The position numbers and the translations under genes are program-made. Source: Sinobacterium norvegicum (GTDB lineage Bacteria; Pseudomonadota; Gammaproteobacteria; Pseudomonadales; Sinobacteriaceae). Taken from it: a stretch of DNA of 64,000 nt. A model generated the notes under the pieces. It was given only the letters and a program-made list of their open reading frames with translations. It was not told the origin of the DNA and made no database searches. Below, piece by piece: positions 33,925-43,971 of this stretch (position 1 is the stretch's first letter; every line of letters starts with the position of its first letter). Where the stretch lies: positions 434,001 to 498,000 of the forward strand of contig NZ_CAKLPX010000003.1 in NCBI RefSeq assembly GCF_923077115.1. The letters run 5' to 3'.

Positions 33925-35289
33925 GTGGTGACTATTTATAAAACAACGACGCTGTTGGTGCCGGTACTGTGTGGCTTATTGTCGGTGAACAGCAGCTTGG
34001 CGGATACGCTGGGTGGTTTGTCGGTTGAGGCTGATTCTGTTGACGCAGAGAGTTATCAAGCGAGCTCAACGCAACCTTTAAGTCTGCAGCAGGCAGTGGT
34101 ACTCGCCCTTGCCAATGAGCATGGCATCCGCGCGTTACTCAACAGTGGGCAGGCCATGCGACAGCGGGCAAAGTCCGGTGATAGCTGGCAAGACCCGACA
34201 ATTAAGTTCGGTGTATCCAACCTGCCAACCGACAGCTTCGACCTCGACCAGGAAGGCATGACACAGTTAAAGCTGGGGATTACTCAACCGCTGCCGAGAG
34301 GGGACAGCAATAATATTGAGGCTGCGGTGTTTGATTATCAGGCGGCCTCTCAGTACGCGCTGGCTGGCGAGAGGGGGTTGCAGGTGAGGCAAACCGTCGC
34401 CATCAGCTGGCTTGAACTCTGGTATGCCGAACAGGCGACGACCATCTACCGCAACGATCGACAGCTGTTTGCCGATTTGCTGGCGGTGACCGAGTCGCTC
34501 TATCGTGTCGGTAAGCGTAATCAGAATGATGTGTTGCAGGCTCAGTTAGAAATCGATCGGCAAAGAGACTGGCATCATCGCTCAATAGCCGATGTGAATA
34601 GTCGCAGAGCGGCGTTAACCCAATGGTTAAATGTCAGTGACAGTCAGCGTTCACTGGCGACAGGGCTGCAGCCGACAATAGTAAATGTGGATGGCGATGA
34701 TTATCAAAAATTATTAATCCACCCTGCGATAGTCTCGATAGAGAGCCAAATGTCTGCCCAGCGTCAGCAGTTGGCGCTGGCCAAGGAAGCCTATAAGCCA
34801 GCCTGGGCCGTCACCGTGGAATACGGTAAGCGTTATGCCGAAGACGGTATCGGTGATCAGTTGCCCGACATGCTAACGGCGATGGTCAGTGTGGATGTGC
34901 CGCTGTTTACTGGTAACCGACAAGATCCGATGTATCAGGCCAGCCAGCATGAGTTGTCATCGGTGACCGAACAGCGTCAGCAGGCTTTGCGCTTAATGCG
35001 TTCAAGGCTGGATTCGCTAATCGCAGAGCAGCAGCAGTTGATACAGCGGCTAAGCCTTTATCAGACACGACTGGTGCCCACATCAGAACAAAGTGCGGCG
35101 GTAAGTTTAAGCGCCTACCAGAGTGGTCGCGGCAGCTTTAAAGAAGTTGTCGACAGCCGGTTGGCGGTTCAGCAATCGAAGATCAGCCTGTTACGTTTGA
35201 CCGCTGATTTAGAAATATTAAATACCAAACTGCAGTATTTCTTACAGCCCTTACCCGATGAATTGCTGACTAATTACGCGATTAATTAA
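33925..35289 (+). CDS. cusC: TolC-family outer membrane efflux protein, CusC-like
   Basis: 454 residues. Signal peptide (LLVPVLCGLLSVNSSLA), then the two repeated long-helix/strand halves of the outer membrane efflux protein family (SLQQAVVLALANEHGIRAL, YRVGKRNQNDVLQAQLEIDRQ split between halves, SAYQSGRGSFKEVVDSRLAV). It forms the outer-membrane exit duct for the RND pump. No lipobox cysteine is visible after the signal, unlike E. coli CusC. Start could be the adjacent GTG at 33928. Confidence 0.85.
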   Translation: MVTIYKTTTLLVPVLCGLLSVNSSLADTLGGLSVEADSVDAESYQASSTQPLSLQQAVVLALANEHGIRALLNSGQAMRQRAKSGDSWQDPTIKFGVSNLPTDSFDLDQEGMTQLKLGITQPLPRGDSNNIEAAVFDYQAASQYALAGERGLQVRQTVAISWLELWYAEQATTIYRNDRQLFADLLAVTESLYRVGKRNQNDVLQAQLEIDRQRDWHHRSIADVNSRRAALTQWLNVSDSQRSLATGLQPTIVNVDGDDYQKLLIHPAIVSIESQMSAQRQQLALAKEAYKPAWAVTVEYGKRYAEDGIGDQLPDMLTAMVSVDVPLFTGNRQDPMYQASQHELSSVTEQRQQALRLMRSRLDSLIAEQQQLIQRLSLYQTRLVPTSEQSAAVSLSAYQSGRGSFKEVVDSRLAVQQSKISLLRLTADLEILNTKLQYFLQPLPDELLTNYAIN

Positions 35290-35321
35290 CCGATTTGCTT
35301 ATGTTCAGCGAGGAAAAAATA

Positions 35322-36629
35322 ATGAAAAACTCAGTGTTAGTATCGATTGTCGCCGTCAGTGTTGTTGCCGGTATTTTGTTAGAGAAACAGTGGCCAATGA
35401 CTGTTATGCCAATGGTCGATGGCGCCATAGAACAAGACCAGCCGCTGTACTGGGTGGCGCCAATGGATGATCAGTATCGTCGTAATCAGCCGGGTAAATC
35501 GCCTATGGGAATGGATTTAGTGCCCGTCTATTCGGAGGCTGAAAATCCATCGCTGGTCACCATATCGCCGACGGTTGAGCAAAATCTGGGGTTGCGAGTG
35601 GCCGAGGTTGTCGATCAGCCGATGAATCGCTCGATAGAGACGGTCGGCTTTGTGCAACTCGACGAGGAAGAACTCAGTCATATTCATGTCCGTGTTGATG
35701 GGTGGATAGAGCAGCTGGAGGCGACTGCTGTAGGAGATAAAATCGAGGCAGGACAGCGGCTTTTTAAGTTTTATTCGCCGGCACTGATCAGTGCTCAGGA
35801 AGAATATATTGTGGCGTTAAACAGTGCCAACAGGCCCTTGGTCGAGGCCTCCAGAATACGTTTACTATCGCTGGGAATGAACCCGCGAGACCTGCAGCAA
35901 TTGAATAGCACTAAGAAGGCGCTGCAGCTGGTCAATTTTTATGCTCATCGTGATGGCTTTATCACCGATTTATCGGTGCGCGAGGGCATGTATATCAAGC
36001 CCGATAGTGAGGTGATTGCCATTGCCGATTTAAGTTCGGTCTGGGTCATTGCCGAGGTGTTTGAGCGTCAGGCAGCCTGGCTTGCACAGGGGCAGTCGGT
36101 GTTGATGACGACGGTGAGCGGAGCGGGGCGTCAGTGGCGGGGCGAGGTTGAGGCGATATATCCAGTCCTGCAACAGCAGACTCGGACGGTACAGGTGCGT
36201 ATTCGTTTCGACAATGCAGATTTTTCGTTGAAACCGAATATGTTTGCCAACTTAACCATCAAGGCCGATGAAGATGGCCATCGCCTGCAGGTGCCCAGTG
36301 AGGCGGTGATACAGGGGGGGCGTTTCGACCGTGTGGTTAAGAGGTTGGGTGATGGCCGGTATCGCAGTGTCATCATTAAAAAAGGCATCGAGTTTGGCGG
36401 TATGATTGAAATTCTCGAAGGGCTCAGCAGTGGCGATGAGGTGGTCGTTTCGGCACAGTTTTTGATCGATTCTGAATCGAATATTGAGGCGGAAATCGCT
36501 CGGCTCGATGGTATGCGTGAGTCGGCTGTGGAGGACGAAACGGCGATAAAAAAACAGCCAGCACGCGGAGCGATGCGCTGTGGTGCCGACATGGATATGT
36601 CTGAAACCGGTAAGGGGCAGCAACCATGA
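35322..36629 (+). CDS. cusB: Periplasmic adaptor of heavy-metal RND efflux, CusB-like
   Basis: 435 residues. N-terminal signal/anchor (about 1-20), then a heavy-metal-binding domain YWVAPMDDQYRRNQPGKSPM with GMDLVPVYSE, the marker of Cus-type adaptors. Barrel-sandwich and hairpin domains follow (HVRVDGWIEQL, VREGMYIKPDSEV). It joins the inner-membrane pump to the outer channel and may hand over metal. ATG 35322 has GAGGAAAAAATA upstream. It overlaps cusA by four bases (ATGA). Confidence 0.9.
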   Translation: MKNSVLVSIVAVSVVAGILLEKQWPMTVMPMVDGAIEQDQPLYWVAPMDDQYRRNQPGKSPMGMDLVPVYSEAENPSLVTISPTVEQNLGLRVAEVVDQPMNRSIETVGFVQLDEEELSHIHVRVDGWIEQLEATAVGDKIEAGQRLFKFYSPALISAQEEYIVALNSANRPLVEASRIRLLSLGMNPRDLQQLNSTKKALQLVNFYAHRDGFITDLSVREGMYIKPDSEVIAIADLSSVWVIAEVFERQAAWLAQGQSVLMTTVSGAGRQWRGEVEAIYPVLQQQTRTVQVRIRFDNADFSLKPNMFANLTIKADEDGHRLQVPSEAVIQGGRFDRVVKRLGDGRYRSVIIKKGIEFGGMIEILEGLSSGDEVVVSAQFLIDSESNIEAEIARLDGMRESAVEDETAIKKQPARGAMRCGADMDMSETGKGQQP

Positions 36630-39600
36630 TAACGTCGATAATTTACTGGTCTATCCACAACCGTTTCTTGGTGTTGCTGGCAACGGCCTGCATCATAGTG
36701 GCCGGCGCTTACAGTATCAAAAATACCCCCATCGATGCCCTGCCGGATTTGTCGGACGTACAAGTCATCGTAAAAACCAGTTACCCGGGACAGGCGCCGC
36801 AAGTCGTGCAGGATCAGGTGACCTACCCGTTGACGACGGCGATGCTGTCGGTGCCCAAGGCAAAAACAGTCAGAGGCTTTTCGTTTTATGGGGACTCCTA
36901 TGTCTATGTGATCTTCGAAGAGGGCACCGACCTGTATTGGGCGCGATCTCGGGTATTGGAGTATCTGAGCCAAATCAGTGCCAAGCTGCCAGCACAGGCC
37001 AAGGCCGAGCTTGGCCCCGATGCCACCGGTGTTGGCTGGATTTATCAGTATGCCCTGATCGATCGCAATGGCGGCCATGATTTGGCGCAGTTACGGGCTA
37101 TTCAGGATTGGTTTTTAAAATTTGAGTTGCAGGCGGTGGCTGGGGTTTCTGAGGTCAGTACTGTCGGCGGTATGGTGAAGCAATATCAGGTGATTGTAGA
37201 GCCCGATAAACTGCGCGCCTATAATATACCGTTATCGATGATTTCGACGGCCATTAAACAGGCTAATCAGGAATCGGGTGCCTCGGTGATCGAAATGGCC
37301 GAGGCCGAATACATGGTCAGAACCACCGGGTATTTACAGTCAATTGAAGACATAAAACAAATTCCCTTAGGGGCGGTTAGCTCTGGCACGCCAGTGTTGC
37401 TGCACCATATCGCCAACATCGTCGAGGGGCCGCAAATGCGCCGCGGCATTGCCGAGCTCAATGGTGAGGGTGAGGCTGTCGGCGGCATTGTGGTAATGCG
37501 ATCCGGAGAAAATGCCCAGCAGACAATAGCGCGGGTAACGGCTCGACTCGAGACACTGAAACAGGGTTTGCCCGAGGGTGTCGAGGTGGTCGAGGTCTAC
37601 AACCGAGCCAAGCTAGTCGACTCGGCACTGGCTAATTTGCAACAGAAATTGATTGAAGAATTTATTGTTGTGGCACTGGTTTGTGCGTTATTTTTATTCC
37701 ATTTTCGCTCGGCCATAGTCGTAGTGATTAGTCTGCCGGTGGGCATACTGGCGGCGATTATCATCATGTATTGGCAGGGCATTAACGCGAATATTATGTC
37801 CTTAGGGGGAATTGCCATTGCGATTGGTGCGATGGTTGATGGCGCTATTGTAATGATTGAAAACCTTCATAAACGTATTGAGGGGCGGCAGCTGACCAGC
37901 GAACAGCGTTGGCGAGTGGTGGCGCAGTCATCGGCTGAGGTTGGGCCGCCGTTGTTTTATTCACTTGTTATTATTACCGTCAGCTTTTTACCGGTGTTCG
38001 CTTTGGAGGCGCAGGAGGGCAAAATGTTTGCCCCATTGGCTTACACCAAAACCTTTGCCATGGCGGCGGCGGCTGGTTTGGCGATTACTTTGGTGCCAGT
38101 ATTAATGGGGTATTTAGTGCGGGGTAGAATTCGCAGCGAAAACGAAAACCCGATTAACAAGGCCTTAATCTCGGCGTATCGTCCGTTGCTTTCGATACTG
38201 TTGTGTCACCCAAAGAAGGCGATAGTTGCTGCTATGGCCTTTACGGTGGTGGGCTTGATGCCGCTCAGTCAACTGGGCTCAGAGTTTATGCCGGAACTGG
38301 ATGAAGGGGATTTGATGTATATGCCGACGACGTATACGGCGATCTCTGTCGGTAAGGCGAGGGAGGTTTTGCAGCAGACCGACAAATTGATTAAGACGCT
38401 GCCCGAAGTGAAAACCGTATTCGGAAAAATTGGTCGTGCTGAAACGGCGACGGACCCAGCCCCATTAACAATGATTGAGACAGTGGTTCAGTTCCATCCG
38501 CAGTCCATGTGGCGGCCCGGTATGACCCGAGATAAAATACAGCAGGAGTTGAGCCGGTTAGTCGATTTGCCGGGGCTGAGTAACGCCTGGGTTATGCCGA
38601 TTAAGACCCGAATCGACATGTTGGCAACGGGGATAAAAACCCCTGTGGGTATTAAAATCGCAGGAGATAACCTCAGCCAAATTGAGGATATAGCGAAACA
38701 GTTAGAGATGCTGTTGCCGACGATTGCCGGCACAACCTCGGTGTATGCAGAGCGTGTTGTTGGTGGCCGCTATATCACCGTCGATATCGATCGCACTAAG
38801 GCGGCCCGTTATGGCCTGAGTATTGCGAGTGTTCAACAGGTTGTCAGTACCGCGGTCGGTGGCATTAATGTCAGTGAGACGACGGAGGGCCTGGAGCGAT
38901 TTCCGATTAACATTCGCTACCCTCAGCGTTATCGCGACTCTGTCGAGGCATTGAAATGGCTGCCGATAGTGACGCCCAGTGGTGGCACTATTCCACTCAG
39001 CGATGTGACGAACATCAGTGTCGAGGAGGGGCCTGCGGCGATAAAAAGTGAAAACGCTCGCTTAAACGGCTGGGTGCTAATCGATATACAGGGGCGAGAC
39101 CTTGGCAGTTATGTGCACGAGGCCATGCAACTGGTTGCCGACGCGGTGGTGTTGCCGCCAGGGTATTCGCTGAACTGGTCGGGGCAGTATGAATACATGG
39201 AGCGGGCCAAGCAAAAACTCACCATTGTTGTACCGATTACCGTGCTGATTATTGTGCTGCTGCTATACCTCAACTTTCGCCGGCCACAGGAGGTGTTGCT
39301 GATTATGCTGACACTGCCGTTTGCCATGGTAGGCGGTATTCTCTATCTATCGCTGGCCGGTTATCAGTTGTCCGTCGCTGTCGGTGTCGGCTTTATCGCC
39401 CTTGCCGGTGTCAGCGTAGAGGTGGGCGTGCTGATGTTGGTGTATTTAAATCAGGCGCTGGAAGAGGCAGGTGAGGTGTCAGATTTAACCACTGCCCAGT
39501 TATGTGAATTGGTCTTGACGACTGCGGCGCGACGGGTGAGGCCGATAGTGATGACGGCGATCACGGTTATTATTGGCTTGGTGCCGGTGATGATCAGTGA

Positions 39601-39730
39601 TGGTACCGGCAGTGAGGTGATGCAGCGGATCGCCGCGCCGATGGTTGGCGGCATGCTGACGTCGTTGATACTGACGTTGTTGGTGTTGCCCTGTGTGTAT
39701 TTCTTGTGGCGACGGAAGGGGCTGGGCTAG
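36626..39730 (+). CDS. cusA: Heavy-metal efflux RND pump CusA
   Basis: 1034 residues with the 12-helix RND layout and two large periplasmic loops. PIDALPDLSDVQVIVKTSYP and the segment VRGFSFYGDSYVYVIFEEGT follow E. coli CusA closely. The helix-4 acidic proton-relay motif is GAMVDGAIVMIEN. Met-rich relay positions in the periplasmic cleft are consistent with Cu(I)/Ag(I); metal choice is inferred from CusA similarity, not proven. It ends the operon before a strong hairpin. Confidence 0.93.
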   Translation: MITSIIYWSIHNRFLVLLATACIIVAGAYSIKNTPIDALPDLSDVQVIVKTSYPGQAPQVVQDQVTYPLTTAMLSVPKAKTVRGFSFYGDSYVYVIFEEGTDLYWARSRVLEYLSQISAKLPAQAKAELGPDATGVGWIYQYALIDRNGGHDLAQLRAIQDWFLKFELQAVAGVSEVSTVGGMVKQYQVIVEPDKLRAYNIPLSMISTAIKQANQESGASVIEMAEAEYMVRTTGYLQSIEDIKQIPLGAVSSGTPVLLHHIANIVEGPQMRRGIAELNGEGEAVGGIVVMRSGENAQQTIARVTARLETLKQGLPEGVEVVEVYNRAKLVDSALANLQQKLIEEFIVVALVCALFLFHFRSAIVVVISLPVGILAAIIIMYWQGINANIMSLGGIAIAIGAMVDGAIVMIENLHKRIEGRQLTSEQRWRVVAQSSAEVGPPLFYSLVIITVSFLPVFALEAQEGKMFAPLAYTKTFAMAAAAGLAITLVPVLMGYLVRGRIRSENENPINKALISAYRPLLSILLCHPKKAIVAAMAFTVVGLMPLSQLGSEFMPELDEGDLMYMPTTYTAISVGKAREVLQQTDKLIKTLPEVKTVFGKIGRAETATDPAPLTMIETVVQFHPQSMWRPGMTRDKIQQELSRLVDLPGLSNAWVMPIKTRIDMLATGIKTPVGIKIAGDNLSQIEDIAKQLEMLLPTIAGTTSVYAERVVGGRYITVDIDRTKAARYGLSIASVQQVVSTAVGGINVSETTEGLERFPINIRYPQRYRDSVEALKWLPIVTPSGGTIPLSDVTNISVEEGPAAIKSENARLNGWVLIDIQGRDLGSYVHEAMQLVADAVVLPPGYSLNWSGQYEYMERAKQKLTIVVPITVLIIVLLLYLNFRRPQEVLLIMLTLPFAMVGGILYLSLAGYQLSVAVGVGFIALAGVSVEVGVLMLVYLNQALEEAGEVSDLTTAQLCELVLTTAARRVRPIVMTAITVIIGLVPVMISDGTGSEVMQRIAAPMVGGMLTSLILTLLVLPCVYFLWRRKGLG

Positions 39731-39740
39731 CGTAGGGGGG

Positions 39741-39768
39741 CGCTGTCGGCCTGCTCAGGCCGGCAGCG
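39741..39768. terminator. Hairpin after cusA, shared with the convergent lipoprotein gene
   Basis: CGCTGTCGGCCTG / CAGGCCGGCAGCG, a 12-13 bp stem with one G-U pair and a very small loop. Very stable, though the T run after it is short (TTATC). It lies between two convergent genes. Confidence 0.65.
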
Positions 39769-39778
39769 TTATCAACGG

Positions 39779-40696
39779 CTAAGGATTTAGGTTGATAGTG
39801 AGGGTTAAATCGATGGTGTCAGAATTATTGTCGCCAGTAATAGAGCCGGTAAAGCTACTATTTTCAGCGCTGAATGAGGGGCTGCCTGTCAGCTCATCGT
39901 TGAGAAAATGGGCAACAGTTTTACCGTCCAAGTCTGAAATCTCGAAGGTTAAACCGTATTGTTCGTCATCGTCAGCACCATCGGGTGTGGTGTAAACTTG
40001 CGTTGAGAAATCAAAGCTCATTGTCGAAGCTTCGCCAGCACTAACAAGGGCGATGACTGCAGTCTCACTCTTATTGTTGTCCTCATCGGTTTGCACTAAA
40101 TAGCTGTAGTTGTAACAACTGGCCATAATATCTGTGGCGCTGAGAGTCAGCTCATCACTGCTGAAGCTATTGACGGTCAGCTGTACCAAATCACTCCAGT
40201 TTTGCTCATCATTGGTAATTTTGATGGCGTCAAACTCGGCGGTAAAAGGGTTGTCCTCATCGCCTGCATAGCTGGCAGACAGCCTATTTTTCTCGTCGTT
40301 AATAGCAAAAGAAAACTGCTCATCATCACTGCTAAGCATGTTGTCGGAGGTGGAAAAATCAACCCCCTCCTGATCACCGCAGCGATAGAGTTTAGCAGCT
40401 TGGTCGTCGACGTAAACAACTTCGCGAGTTAGCCGTTGGCCGCTGTTGTCATAGGGGGTGCGCTTTTCGGTAAAAATCCACATCCCCTTTAGTGGGAAAG
40501 CACCGCTGGTCTGCACAGGTGCTAAGTCATCAGTGCCTAATACTACAGCCTCGCTAAGAATAATATTGGTTGGTGCCGGCGCAGGGTTAGGTTCTACTGT
40601 TGGCGGTGTGCGATCAATGGTTGGTGCGCTACTGCCACCATCGCAGGCGGTAACAAGTGCTAATAGGCAAAGTGGGAATACGGTTTTCATCAACAT
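39779..40696 (-). CDS. Hypothetical lipoprotein
   Basis: About 305 residues. Lipoprotein signal peptide with lipobox LVTAC; a Pro-rich linker (TPPTVEPNPAPAPT) follows, then an acidic Ser/Asp/Thr-rich beta-type body of unknown family. Two later cysteines (LYRCGDQ and MASCYNY) could form a disulphide. Residue 2 after the lipid Cys is Asp (CDGG), the inner-membrane retention signal in enterobacteria, though that rule may not hold here. Start taken at 40696; 40690 is also possible. Confidence 0.7.
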   Translation of the reverse strand: MLMKTVFPLCLLALVTACDGGSSAPTIDRTPPTVEPNPAPAPTNIILSEAVVLGTDDLAPVQTSGAFPLKGMWIFTEKRTPYDNSGQRLTREVVYVDDQAAKLYRCGDQEGVDFSTSDNMLSSDDEQFSFAINDEKNRLSASYAGDEDNPFTAEFDAIKITNDEQNWSDLVQLTVNSFSSDELTLSATDIMASCYNYSYLVQTDEDNNKSETAVIALVSAGEASTMSFDFSTQVYTTPDGADDDEQYGLTFEISDLDGKTVAHFLNDELTGSPSFSAENSSFTGSITGDNNSDTIDLTLTINLNP

Positions 40697-40931
40697 AAGT
40701 GGCAACCTGGTTTTATTTTTATTGTTTAATATCGCAACACTGACAGTAAAAGACTCAGTATTTGCGTTAGCATGAACAAATGATAAAAGCAGAAAACTAA
40801 AAAGGGAATTAACGACGTAATTCTTTACACTTTTTATAGTTGCTAGCGGTGTGATGAGAAGCTGATAGGGTTAATTTTGTCGGAAAAATAAAAAACAGTT
40901 GCGACGTCGAAAAACCTTACGATTCTGTCGC

Positions 40932-41126
40932 TTAACGACAATAGGTGACGCTTTGAATATGATCGATGTCCTGCTGCTTCCAATAGCTCCAGCGATGAAA
41001 GCGTTCAGGTTTTGGCAGTACACCTTCTGCAGCCCAGCGCTCGACATTATCGCAGGTGGTGCTGAGTGCTCGGGCTACTTCGCTGGTGTTGAGCCAGCCA
41101 ATCAGAAATTCAGGTTTCTTTAACAT
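40932..41126 (-). CDS. Small helix-turn-helix (MerR/AlpA-like) protein
   Basis: 64 residues. WLNTSEVARALSTTCDNVERW reads as a helix-turn-helix, and the following GVLPKPERFHRWSYWKQQDI fits the wing of MerR- or excisionase-like DNA-binding proteins. ATG at 41126 has GAGAGAGAT upstream. No effector domain. It might act as a small regulator; no integrase or phage gene lies near. Confidence 0.65.
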   Translation of the reverse strand: MLKKPEFLIGWLNTSEVARALSTTCDNVERWAAEGVLPKPERFHRWSYWKQQDIDHIQSVTYCR

Positions 41127-41371
41127 GTTTATCTCTCTCAATTGTTTATGTTTTTAAGTGAACTCAGGATAACAGCGGTTTATGACATAAATGCGACAAG
41201 CACGGGGTTTGTAAAAATATTTGATTTCTCTCTGCTCATTATTAGGGCTGATTATCGCTTGGCTATGTGAAACTACTAATAGGGTTAAACCGTAAGGGCT
41301 TAGGCAGAATTGCGAATTATACTCAGCAGCGGTATTGCGTAATCTAGTATGCATCAGCAAGGAGATAAGCT

Positions 41372-41677
41372 ATGTATACCGAAATCCAAGATTTTCTCAA
41401 TCAAGAAGGCCTCAGTCTCACCGTTGAAGACGATAGAATTGTCGGTAAGGATGACGAGGTTCGCGTGGTATTTTCGTTCAAGGATGTTTGTAATGTGTAT
41501 TATTTTTATGAACACACCGCCGTATCCTCCAGCTCAATATCTGAGACCGGAGAGATCAACGATTGGAAGGGGCTTTATTTAGCCGCCAAGGCGAAGGCCT
41601 GTAACGATCAGTATGTCGATTTCATGCGGATGGAGCAGCTTCAGTGGGAGGCCAACCAGCAAGTCGGTTTGCATTAA
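41372..41677 (+). CDS. Hypothetical protein
   Basis: 101 residues, acidic, cytoplasmic. AAGGAGATAAGCT before the ATG is a strong ribosome binding site. The N-terminal half (EGLSLTVEDDRIVGKDDEVRV) suggests a small beta sheet and the second half a helix (WKGLYLAAKAKACNDQ). Family not recognised. Confidence 0.65.
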   Translation: MYTEIQDFLNQEGLSLTVEDDRIVGKDDEVRVVFSFKDVCNVYYFYEHTAVSSSSISETGEINDWKGLYLAAKAKACNDQYVDFMRMEQLQWEANQQVGLH

Positions 41678-41793
41678 CACTGAGGGGATAAAACAAGGGC
41701 CGCTACCCGAGGGGGTCGGCCAAACTGATATCACATCGGGCGATGCTAGCAACTAGGCAGAAGATAGCATCGAGGGGTTAAATATTTGCTGCC

Positions 41794-43971
41794 TTAGTAT
41801 TCATAAATCACGTCAACACCAAAGCTTCTTGGGTCGCCAAATACTGCTCCTGGCGGGAAACCGGCCTGAAAGTGCGCGACGTAGTACTCGGTGTCTTGTA
41901 AATTCTTACCCCAGATTGCCGTGCGCAGTTCACCGCTTGGCACCGGAATGTCGGCCAGGCTGATTCTTGCATTCAATAGACCATAGGCATCAATCACATA
42001 GGCATCATTCTCGGCCTTGGTGTATTTCTCGTCTTGATAGCTATAGCTAAGATTGGCGCTGAGACTGCCCCAGTTGTAGGTGGGGAAGGCGTAGTCGAGG
42101 GCGGCGTTATAACTATTGTTCGGGCTGTTGATAAAGACGAACTGGTCGGTTAAATCATTGCCGTTACTGTCGATAACCTCATCGTATTGGGCATCTAAAT
42201 AGCCGTAGCTGACAACAGCGGTCAAGCCTGTGGTAATTAATGCGGTGGCATCCAGTTCTAAGCCTCTAATCGTTGCCTTACCGGCATTGCTGACATCGTT
42301 ATAGCGCCCCTGAGTTTGAATGGCTACCTGGATGTCTTCATAGTCAGCCCAGAAAGCGGCGGCGTTTAGGCGTAGACGGTTATCAAATAACTGAGACTTC
42401 AAGCCAAGTTCATAAGAAATCAGAGTTTCAGGGGCAAAGCCTTCAGAGAATACTTCCGGTGTCGACGAACGGACACTGAAGCCACCCGCCTTATAACCAG
42501 TGCCAACCTTACCGTAAACGTTAACATCGTCGGTTAAATCGTAGGCTGCAATCAAGCTGGGGCTGAAGTCATTAAAGGTGTTATCACCCTTGCTCGCCCA
42601 ACCACCAAAATCCGTATTGCCGTTATCTGCCGTGGTATTAAACGCGGTATCGGCCTCACGTTGATCTTCGCTCCAGCGCAGACCAGCGGTAATGTGCAAA
42701 CGCTCTTCTAGAATGTTCGGGGTATAAGTACCCTGGGCAAAAACAGCGTAGGCGGTGTTGGTGATATTGGTGTTACGTAACTGTTCGACATCGGTAATGC
42801 CTGCCTGGGCAACAGGGATATTCAATTGGTCGCGACCGGTGGCTGTCTCCTTAAAGAAGTAACCGCCCACGATATATTCTAAACGGCTGTCAAAGGCTTC
42901 ACCGAGTAATTGGATCTCCTGGCTGAACTGATCCTGCTGAGTGTTTGTTGCTGTGGTTTGTAGTGGTTCAGTTGGCGCCAGAGGGTTGATGCCTGTCATG
43001 AAGTCCTGATAGGTGTAACTATCGAGTTCACGATACGCGGTAATCGATTTTAGCTGCACACTGTCGTTTATATACCAGTCGACAGTGAGGTTGTTCCCGT
43101 CGATACTGACGTCGTTGTTTTGTAAGCCGCTGACAAAGGGGCTGCCTTGCGTCGGACGGTCAACATTGTTTCCCGGTGTGCCGGTAGGGACGATATAGAC
43201 TGGGGAGTCAGCGATGTTCGAATTATCGTAGCCGTAGCGAATAGAGAGATCTTCGGTAGGCTGCCACAGCACGTCGAGACGCAGTGCGTCGCGATCTTGG
43301 TCGCCAAAGTGATCGGCACCGGTGCCGAGGTTCTCAACAAAGCCGTCTTTTTGTGTGTTGACGTAGGTGATCTTGGCGGCAAGGTTGTCGCTCAGCGGCG
43401 CGTTGATGGCCGTCTTTGAATAGAGCAGGTTATCGCTGCCGGCTGTCAGCTGTTGTTTAAAGCCAAACTGTTCAAGGTCAGGTGCTGCAGTAATAAAGTT
43501 GATGGCACCACCGGTGGCGTTACGGCCATAGAGCGAGCCCTGTGGGCCGCGCAGTACTTCTACGCGCTCAATATCACCGGTTTCCATCGACAGGCCCTGG
43601 CTGCGTGCCATATAGACGCCATCAATATAGACAGCAACACTGGGGTCGATGGTGATTTGATCATCGTTATTACCGACGCCACGCATAAAGGCGCGGGTGG
43701 TGGTGGCGCTGTTGGGGTGCGGTGTTAATTGCAGGTTGGGTACATTGCTTTGCAGGTCAGTAACATTGGTAATACCTCTGTCTTCAATGCTTTGTTCGTC
43801 GAAGGCGGCGATTGAAATCGGCGTGTCTTGAATAGACTCGGCCCGTTTTTGCGCCGTTACCACAACTTCTTCCAGCATCAGGCTGGTTTCTTGCGAGAAA
43901 GCCTGAAGTGATAGTCCGGAGAGTGAGGCTATTGCTACTGATTGAGCAATGATTTTCTTATTAAACTGCAT
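41794..43971 (-). CDS. TonB-dependent receptor
   Basis: 725 residues. Signal peptide (AIASLSGLSLQAFS), TonB-box-like EEVVVTAQKRAESIQDTPIS, plug domain with VEVLRGPQGSLYGRNATGG, then a 22-strand barrel ending in an aromatic (VDVIYEY). The plug motif and the RAESIQD start place it in the large group of marine receptors that import siderophores, vitamins or aromatic/polymeric compounds; the ligand cannot be read from the sequence. No partner transport gene is adjacent. A palindrome lies upstream (44110-44125). Confidence 0.92.
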   Translation of the reverse strand: MQFNKKIIAQSVAIASLSGLSLQAFSQETSLMLEEVVVTAQKRAESIQDTPISIAAFDEQSIEDRGITNVTDLQSNVPNLQLTPHPNSATTTRAFMRGVGNNDDQITIDPSVAVYIDGVYMARSQGLSMETGDIERVEVLRGPQGSLYGRNATGGAINFITAAPDLEQFGFKQQLTAGSDNLLYSKTAINAPLSDNLAAKITYVNTQKDGFVENLGTGADHFGDQDRDALRLDVLWQPTEDLSIRYGYDNSNIADSPVYIVPTGTPGNNVDRPTQGSPFVSGLQNNDVSIDGNNLTVDWYINDSVQLKSITAYRELDSYTYQDFMTGINPLAPTEPLQTTATNTQQDQFSQEIQLLGEAFDSRLEYIVGGYFFKETATGRDQLNIPVAQAGITDVEQLRNTNITNTAYAVFAQGTYTPNILEERLHITAGLRWSEDQREADTAFNTTADNGNTDFGGWASKGDNTFNDFSPSLIAAYDLTDDVNVYGKVGTGYKAGGFSVRSSTPEVFSEGFAPETLISYELGLKSQLFDNRLRLNAAAFWADYEDIQVAIQTQGRYNDVSNAGKATIRGLELDATALITTGLTAVVSYGYLDAQYDEVIDSNGNDLTDQFVFINSPNNSYNAALDYAFPTYNWGSLSANLSYSYQDEKYTKAENDAYVIDAYGLLNARISLADIPVPSGELRTAIWGKNLQDTEYYVAHFQAGFPPGAVFGDPRSFGVDVIYEY

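Noticed and set aside
36131-37078. 315-codon minus frame opposite cusB/cusA
   Set aside because: Spans two well-supported plus-strand genes and has no domain signature.
40899-41123. 74-codon plus frame opposite the small HTH gene
   Set aside because: The minus frame has a ribosome binding site and a helix-turn-helix pattern, while this one has neither.
41742-41771. Inverted repeat GATGCTA/TAGCATC downstream of the receptor gene
   Set aside because: Only 7 bp with a 16-base loop and no T run, too weak to call a terminator.
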